Shown here: positions 5,122 through 8,311 of the stretch, one piece after another
How positions within the stretch are numbered: position 1 is the stretch's first letter
Layout: every line of letters begins with the position of its first letter
DNA from: JBMNNU01 sp050942695
GTDB lineage: Bacteria > Chloroflexota > UBA6077
DNA length: 8,311 nucleotides
Reading direction: 5' to 3'
Assembly (NCBI GenBank): GCA_050942695.1
Contig: JBMNNU010000139.1
Coordinates: 1 to 8,311, forward strand
Made by a program: the position numbers and the translations under genes
Notes under the pieces: generated by a model
The model's input: the letters and a program-made list of their open reading frames with translations, nothing else
What the model was told of the DNA's origin: nothing
Database searches by the model: none

Positions 5122-5909
5122 ACATCCTTTACCCAGGAATTAGTTGTTGTTTTAAGCTCATCGACAGGATCTGGGTCTTCCTCCGGCACATCTTGCTCCT
5201 GCCTGCTTAGGATGAATCCTACGACTAAGACCAGGAGAATGGGCGTTAGTGCGACGAGTGCTATTATACCAAAGCCGTCTAGCAATGGATTAGTGTTATC
5301 TAGCCTTGTGGCAACCCCTATGGCAAGAGAGAGCATGACGGTTGCTGTCATAGTGCCAGTTGCCACACCTCCTGAGTCGAAGGCGATCGCGACGAAGTCA
5401 GGCCGCACGAATCGCGCTAGAATGATTACAGTCAGGTACCCTGGGACGATGAAATACCAGAGAGAGATGTCTAGAAGCAGTCTAAGCATTGCCAGGGTAA
5501 TCGAGAGCGCAACACCGGTGGACAGGACCAAGAGCAGGCTTTTTCTTGGGATCGAGCCGCTGGATACCCTTTCGATTTGCTGTACCAGCACATGCACGGC
5601 GGGCTCCGCCATGGTGATAGCAAAGCCCATGAGGAAACCGATTGGCAGCAGGATCCAGTTATACGAGAGGTCGGCAAGCTGGTAACCCATGAGTGCGCCG
5701 ACGGGTATGAATCCGATATTGACCCCCTGCAAGAACAGCGTTAATCCGATGAACGCAATCAGTATCCCTGCCGTCATCTGTAGAAGCCGCCTTAGAGGCA
5801 GCTTTAAGATTGTAACCTGCGATACTGCAAGAATCGCCAGTAGCGGTAACAGCGCGAGTAAGCTGCTCCTGATAACATCGAAATACCCGTGAAAAAGGCC
5901 TATAGTCAT
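5118..5909 (-). CDS. DUF1538 family membrane protein with acidic C-terminal tail
   Basis: A 263-aa polytopic protein with about six to seven hydrophobic segments. It carries the three DUF1538 signatures: LFLQGVNIGFIPVG (58-71), TMAEPAVHVLVQQI (99-112) and AIAFDSGGVATGTMT (174-188). The Glu-Pro and Asp-Ser-Gly-Gly motifs interrupt membrane segments and are plausible substrate or ion sites; the family is generally regarded as a putative transporter. Residues 236-263 form a polar, acidic tail (RQEQDVPEEDPDPVDE) absent from its partner, a candidate docking site for the PII-like protein encoded next. ATG at 5909 overlaps the upstream stop as ATGA. DUF1538 domains also occur as a duplicated pair in single proteins of about 500 aa; here each half is a separate gene. 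Function beyond membrane location is unknown. Confidence 0.87.
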   Translation of the reverse strand: MTIGLFHGYFDVIRSSLLALLPLLAILAVSQVTILKLPLRRLLQMTAGILIAFIGLTLFLQGVNIGFIPVGALMGYQLADLSYNWILLPIGFLMGFAITMAEPAVHVLVQQIERVSSGSIPRKSLLLVLSTGVALSITLAMLRLLLDISLWYFIVPGYLTVIILARFVRPDFVAIAFDSGGVATGTMTATVMLSLAIGVATRLDNTNPLLDGFGIIALVALTPILLVLVVGFILSRQEQDVPEEDPDPVDELKTTTNSWVKDV

Positions 5910-6592
5910 CTGTTGAGTATTCCTAGCAACAGCACCGAGAGCACCGGGCCTAAGGAGGCCAGACCCAGAATCCCGAAACCGCTTGATGATGAAGACCTTG
6001 CGGTGACGGCTGCGACGCCAACTCCCAATGAAAGTATGAAGGGCACCGTCAGCGAGCCGGTGGTAACCCCTCCCGCATCGAATGCTATAGCCACATATTC
6101 GGGAGAGGAGAACAGAATGGCGATCAAGGCGATGGCATACCCAATCGCCAGGAAATAGTAGATGGATATGTTGATGAAGATCTTGAGGAGAGCGATGGCT
6201 GTGAACGCCCCGACACCCAGGGCAATCAGCGCCACTAGGAGCACGTCGTTTAAGTCGCCTTGCGAGACATTGCGCACTTGGAGGGCGAGCACCTGGACGT
6301 CGGGCTCCGGAACCGTGACCGCGAAGCCTGTCATGAATCCGAACGCCAGAATGAGCCTCAGACTGCCGCTAGTTGCTATTGCAGATCCGATGGCCTCACC
6401 CGTGTTCACAAGACCGATGTTCACGCCTAGAAGGAACAGGATAAGTCCGCAGGTTACAAGAAGGGCGCCGCCCAGGAAATCGAAATAATGCTGCCACGGC
6501 ATCTGGATGATGGTAATTTGCAGCAGGGTGATGAGTACGGTTATGGGGAGTATCCCATAAACCACCTCTAATACTGTCTCTTTTAGCTTCAA
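5906..6592 (-). CDS. DUF1538 family membrane protein (first of the pair)
   Basis: A 228-aa homologue of the following gene. Signatures: LFLLGVNIGLVNTG (52-65), VPEPDVQVLALQV (94-106) and AIAFDAGGVTTGSLTVPFI (168-186), at the same relative positions as in its neighbour, showing ancient duplication. Hydrophobic segments lie at about 10-30, 38-58, 79-95, 115-137, 143-161 and 208-226; the C terminus is short. The frame is open to 6664, but the extra 24 residues are Cys/Arg-rich and unlike the family; I take TTG at 6592, which follows AAAGGAGGT by 3 nt. This copy keeps the more typical VPFI after the Gly-Gly motif, while the second copy reads TATVM, so the two halves are not equivalent. It heads the operon with the second DUF1538 and PII-like genes. 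Confidence 0.87.
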   Translation of the reverse strand: MKLKETVLEVVYGILPITVLITLLQITIIQMPWQHYFDFLGGALLVTCGLILFLLGVNIGLVNTGEAIGSAIATSGSLRLILAFGFMTGFAVTVPEPDVQVLALQVRNVSQGDLNDVLLVALIALGVGAFTAIALLKIFINISIYYFLAIGYAIALIAILFSSPEYVAIAFDAGGVTTGSLTVPFILSLGVGVAAVTARSSSSSGFGILGLASLGPVLSVLLLGILNR

Positions 6593-6595
6593 CCT

Positions 6596-6604
6596 ACCTC
6601 CTTT
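6596..6604 (-). promoter_or_regulatory. Strong ribosome-binding site fixing the TTG start of the first DUF1538 gene
   Basis: AAAGGAGGT on the - strand ends 3 nt before TTG at 6592. Spacing is short but the match is near-perfect, and the protein before this point does not resemble DUF1538. Confidence 0.7.
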
Positions 6605-6730
6605 CCAGTGGCGGCACGCAAGCAGGCACGTTGAGGCTGATCTGCATGTTACGCACCACCCCAACTTGCGGTAAGAATGCGATCATTTTGCATCCAAGCT
6701 GGTGGGTGGGTAATCGATAATTAACTAAGT

Positions 6731-6760
6731 TTAATCTTATCTTATCTTATTTTATCTTAA
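6731..6760. repeat. Short tandem TTATC/GATAA repeat in AT-rich upstream region
   Basis: Four 5-base units (TTATC, TTATC, TTATT, TTATC) in a 30-bp tract bounded by TTAA at both ends; on the - strand this is GATAA, AATAA, GATAA, GATAA. It lies about 140 bp before the DUF1538 TTG start, in a 294-bp spacer that otherwise holds no gene. The tract could be an AT-rich promoter element (it offers TAAAAT and TAAGAT as -10-like hexamers) or a slippage-prone spacer. No -35 with proper spacing stands out. Confidence 0.55.
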
Positions 6761-6886
6761 CCTGAAAACACTCGCCCGATCAAGCCTACAGAAGATGATG
6801 ATACGATGTTAATGCCGGAATATCCGACCAAAAAAGAGCTGATTTTTGCCTTTATGGTTGCCTGATTGGCTGTCAAGAATACCTTA

Positions 6887-7162
6887 TTAGCCCTTTGTTG
6901 TCATAGAGCGAGTTATGAACCACGCAATAACCCAGATACCGGCGAAGAATGCCAGAGAGATCGCGGCTACCTTCAACTGGTAGTGATCCATATCGAAGTT
7001 AATCAGTTGGTAGGCAATGCTTGCCAGGTAGACCGCACCCAGTAGCTTGATCGCCATACCTATCCGGTTTTTGAGATAGCCCAGCCTGGACCTGTAGGCC
7101 CACAGGCCGATAGCTAGTACCGGTATGGATAGCATTACGAGCGTACTGGCCAGCAGCTTCAC
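6887..7162 (-). CDS. Small membrane protein with about three transmembrane helices, 91 aa
   Basis: No family recognised. Hydrophobic segments are at about 5-23, 37-55 and 65-85, separated by a basic loop (YRSRLGYLKNR) and an acidic/polar loop (NFDMDHYQ), with a short basic C terminus. By the positive-inside rule the first loop and the C terminus would face the cytoplasm. I take GTG at 7162, since it gives a complete first helix; the preceding AGGT is a weak site about 10 nt upstream, and ATG at residue 10 is an alternative. It is on the strand of the DUF1538 genes but 294 bp from them, and divergent from the CNBD-CpaE gene with a 178-bp spacer. The codon pattern supports a real gene; function unknown. 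Confidence 0.62.
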   Translation of the reverse strand: MKLLASTLVMLSIPVLAIGLWAYRSRLGYLKNRIGMAIKLLGAVYLASIAYQLINFDMDHYQLKVAAISLAFFAGIWVIAWFITRSMTTKG

Positions 7163-7340
7163 TTGCTATTTACCTATCAGATTGGGGCATCAAGCAGGCT
7201 GTTATGGGACCATCCTCACTACCCTTGGGTTGATAATAACATTTATGCGACGCTACCGCATACTGTGTAACGACGTAGGATGAGCCTCGTTGCTAGTTGT
7301 AGGTGGATCATCAGAATCGCGTGCCGTGCTGGAGGTGAAG
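7163..7340. other. Divergent intergenic region, no clear promoter
   Basis: This 178-bp spacer separates two genes reading outward, so it should hold both promoters. On the + strand there is a GATAAT hexamer (7232-7237) resembling a -10 without a good -35, and TTGATA (7230-7235) without a well-spaced -10. On the - strand TTGATG precedes TAAATA by 15 bp, which is short. None is convincing. Confidence 0.3.
7331..7336 (+). promoter_or_regulatory. Ribosome-binding site fixing the GTG start of the CNBD-CpaE gene
   Basis: GGAGGT at 7331-7336 precedes GTG at 7341 by 4 nt (5 from GGAGG). Earlier in-frame starts (TTG 7290, GTG 7326, GTG 7335) lack such a site or overlap it. Confidence 0.7.
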
Positions 7341-8311
7341 GTGAGATACGCCGACATTTTGGACCAATTAGACATTTTCGCCCAGTTATCTGAGGAAGAT
7401 CGGCACAGTATCGCCGGTTTAATGAAGGAGCAGAACGTCTGCAGCGACACTATCATCTTTCGGCAAGGAGACGCGGGGAATGCGCTGTACTACGTCCTGT
7501 CTGGGCAGTTGAATGGAACGGTGCTTGATGCTGATGGTACTGAAAAGCTGGTTGCCTCCTTTTGCCAGGGGCATCACTTTGGCGAAATGGGTCTTCTCAT
7601 CGGAGAGAGGTGCCCATTCACCGTTCAGGCGGTGACGGATACCAGGTTGCTGGTGCTGGAGAAAACCGATCTCGACGCTTTTCTGGGGCAGAACATTCCA
7701 GCCATGCTCCAGATGATGAAGGTCATCGCTCAACGGAAGGCAGAAAGAAAGCAGCAGCCATTGACACACGGAGAACAGGCAGCCTCCTCACCAACGCCGA
7801 AACCCCAGCCACCTGCTGTTCCTCAGGCGCCGGTACCTCCCCCTGCGCCACCGGTTTCCGAGCATCCTCCGTTACCGGATCAGGTGTCAGCGGCTTGTGT
7901 TGATAGCCGATCGGCTGATCAAGGCGACATCGATAGATGCCAGGATGCCCTGTCCGCGCTCCCGGATAGCCGGCCGTCGGCCAGCTACGACGATCACCTC
8001 GATTTGGCGTTAGGCAGCCATGCAACCGGTGGGAAGGTTATCACCATCTTCAGCCCTAAGGGAGGGGTAGGTAAGTCGACCTTTGCAGTTAATCTGGCTG
8101 TGGCGATGGCTAGATCCCAGCGGGGTAACGTTGCCCTGCTGGACCTATCTCTTACCTTCGGGCATGTCCCATTGCTGCTTAACTTGGCGCCCAAATCCAG
8201 TTTGGCAACTGCAAACCCCGAAGCCCTCAGGCGCCTGGATCTGCCGGAGAACATGGATCACTACCTGGCGATTCACCCATCCAGCAGCCTTCGTGTGATG
8301 GCCGGAGCCCT
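7341..8311 (+). CDS. Cyclic-nucleotide-binding-domain/CpaE-ParA-type ATPase fusion (3' end outside window)
   Basis: The frame is open from GTG 7341 to the right edge (323 codons). Residues 1-125 form a CAP_ED/cNMP-binding domain: LDQLDIFAQLSEED, IFRQGDAGNALYYVLSGQL (39-57), HHFGEMGLLIGE (78-89) and VQAVTDTRLLVL (95-106). Residues ~140-225 are a linker, proline-rich at 150-180. From ~231 a P-loop domain begins: deviant Walker A FSPKGGVGKST (237-247) with signature Lys240 and Lys245, then VALLDLSLTFGHVPLLLNLAP (264-284), the pattern typical of CpaE/TadZ-like members of the ParA/MinD family. CpaE proteins localise Tad pilus machinery, normally with a receiver-like N-terminal domain; here a ligand-sensor domain takes its place. 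Start is set by GGAGGT upstream. Probably cytosolic or membrane-associated; it may open a Tad-like operon to the right. The ATPase C-terminal part is not seen. Confidence 0.88.
   Translation, partial: MRYADILDQLDIFAQLSEEDRHSIAGLMKEQNVCSDTIIFRQGDAGNALYYVLSGQLNGTVLDADGTEKLVASFCQGHHFGEMGLLIGERCPFTVQAVTDTRLLVLEKTDLDAFLGQNIPAMLQMMKVIAQRKAERKQQPLTHGEQAASSPTPKPQPPAVPQAPVPPPAPPVSEHPPLPDQVSAACVDSRSADQGDIDRCQDALSALPDSRPSASYDDHLDLALGSHATGGKVITIFSPKGGVGKSTFAVNLAVAMARSQRGNVALLDLSLTFGHVPLLLNLAPKSSLATANPEALRRLDLPENMDHYLAIHPSSSLRVMAGA

Noticed and set aside
5035..5685. A 216-codon + strand frame antisense to the PII-like and DUF1538 genes
   Set aside because: It is Ser/Thr/Arg-rich with no known motif and is fully explained as the shadow of a hydrophobic gene on the other strand.
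6848..6876. TTGACA on the - strand at 6876-6871 as a promoter for the DUF1538 operon
   Set aside because: The best -10 at allowed spacing is only TAAAGG or AAAGGC, and the leader would be about 250 nt; too weak to list as a feature.
1..8311. CRISPR array, tRNA, rRNA, transposase, attachment site or retron
   Set aside because: No regular direct repeats with spacers, no cloverleaf with TTCRANTC arm, no transposase, integrase or reverse-transcriptase motif was seen on either strand.

Overview
The window reads as ordinary bacterial chromosome, densely coded on both strands with short intergenic gaps, ATG/GTG/TTG starts and good Shine-Dalgarno sites. Gene content (tandem DUF1538 membrane proteins with a PII-like protein, a YwrD-like gamma-glutamyltransferase without signal peptide, and a cyclic-nucleotide-binding domain fused to a CpaE/ParA-type ATPase) would fit an uncultured Chloroflexota-like lineage, but that is a weak inference; nothing here fixes the taxon. 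I see no insertion sequence, integrase, phage gene, rRNA, tRNA or CRISPR array.

Layout. (1) 1-413 (+): 3' end of a YihY/BrkB-family membrane protein. (2) 516-1034 (+): an unrecognised basic, helical protein. (3) 2530 down to 1120 (-): a three-gene set of a small acidic-tailed protein (TTG start), a four-helix membrane protein and a HAD hydrolase; the last two overlap at TGATG. (4) 2531-3009: no substantial gene. It holds a strong + strand promoter-like pair (TTGACA, 17 bp, TATTCT), a well-translated-looking 14-codon ORF, two 9-bp stems that exclude each other, further stem-loops, and a perfect 11-bp terminator hairpin at 2957-2982. I read it as a roughly 280-nt structured RNA or leader transcript that ends without reaching a conventional gene. 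(5) 4653 down to 3010 (-): gamma-glutamyltransferase-like Ntn-hydrolase. (6) 6592 down to 4792 (-): DUF1538, DUF1538 and PII-like genes joined by two ATGA overlaps. (7) 7162 down to 6887 (-): small three-helix membrane protein. (8) 7341 to the window end (+): CNBD plus proline-rich linker plus CpaE-like ATPase, cut by the window edge.

How the genes may work together. The DUF1538/PII cluster looks like one functional unit: two membrane halves that probably pair, with a soluble PII-fold protein that could gate them in response to a small effector. The ggt-like gene follows on the same strand after 138 bp and may be co-transcribed, which would place amino-acid or gamma-glutamyl chemistry beside the transporter; this is inference. 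The CNBD-CpaE fusion appears to open another operon, perhaps for Tad-type pilus or polar-positioning functions, lying beyond the window.
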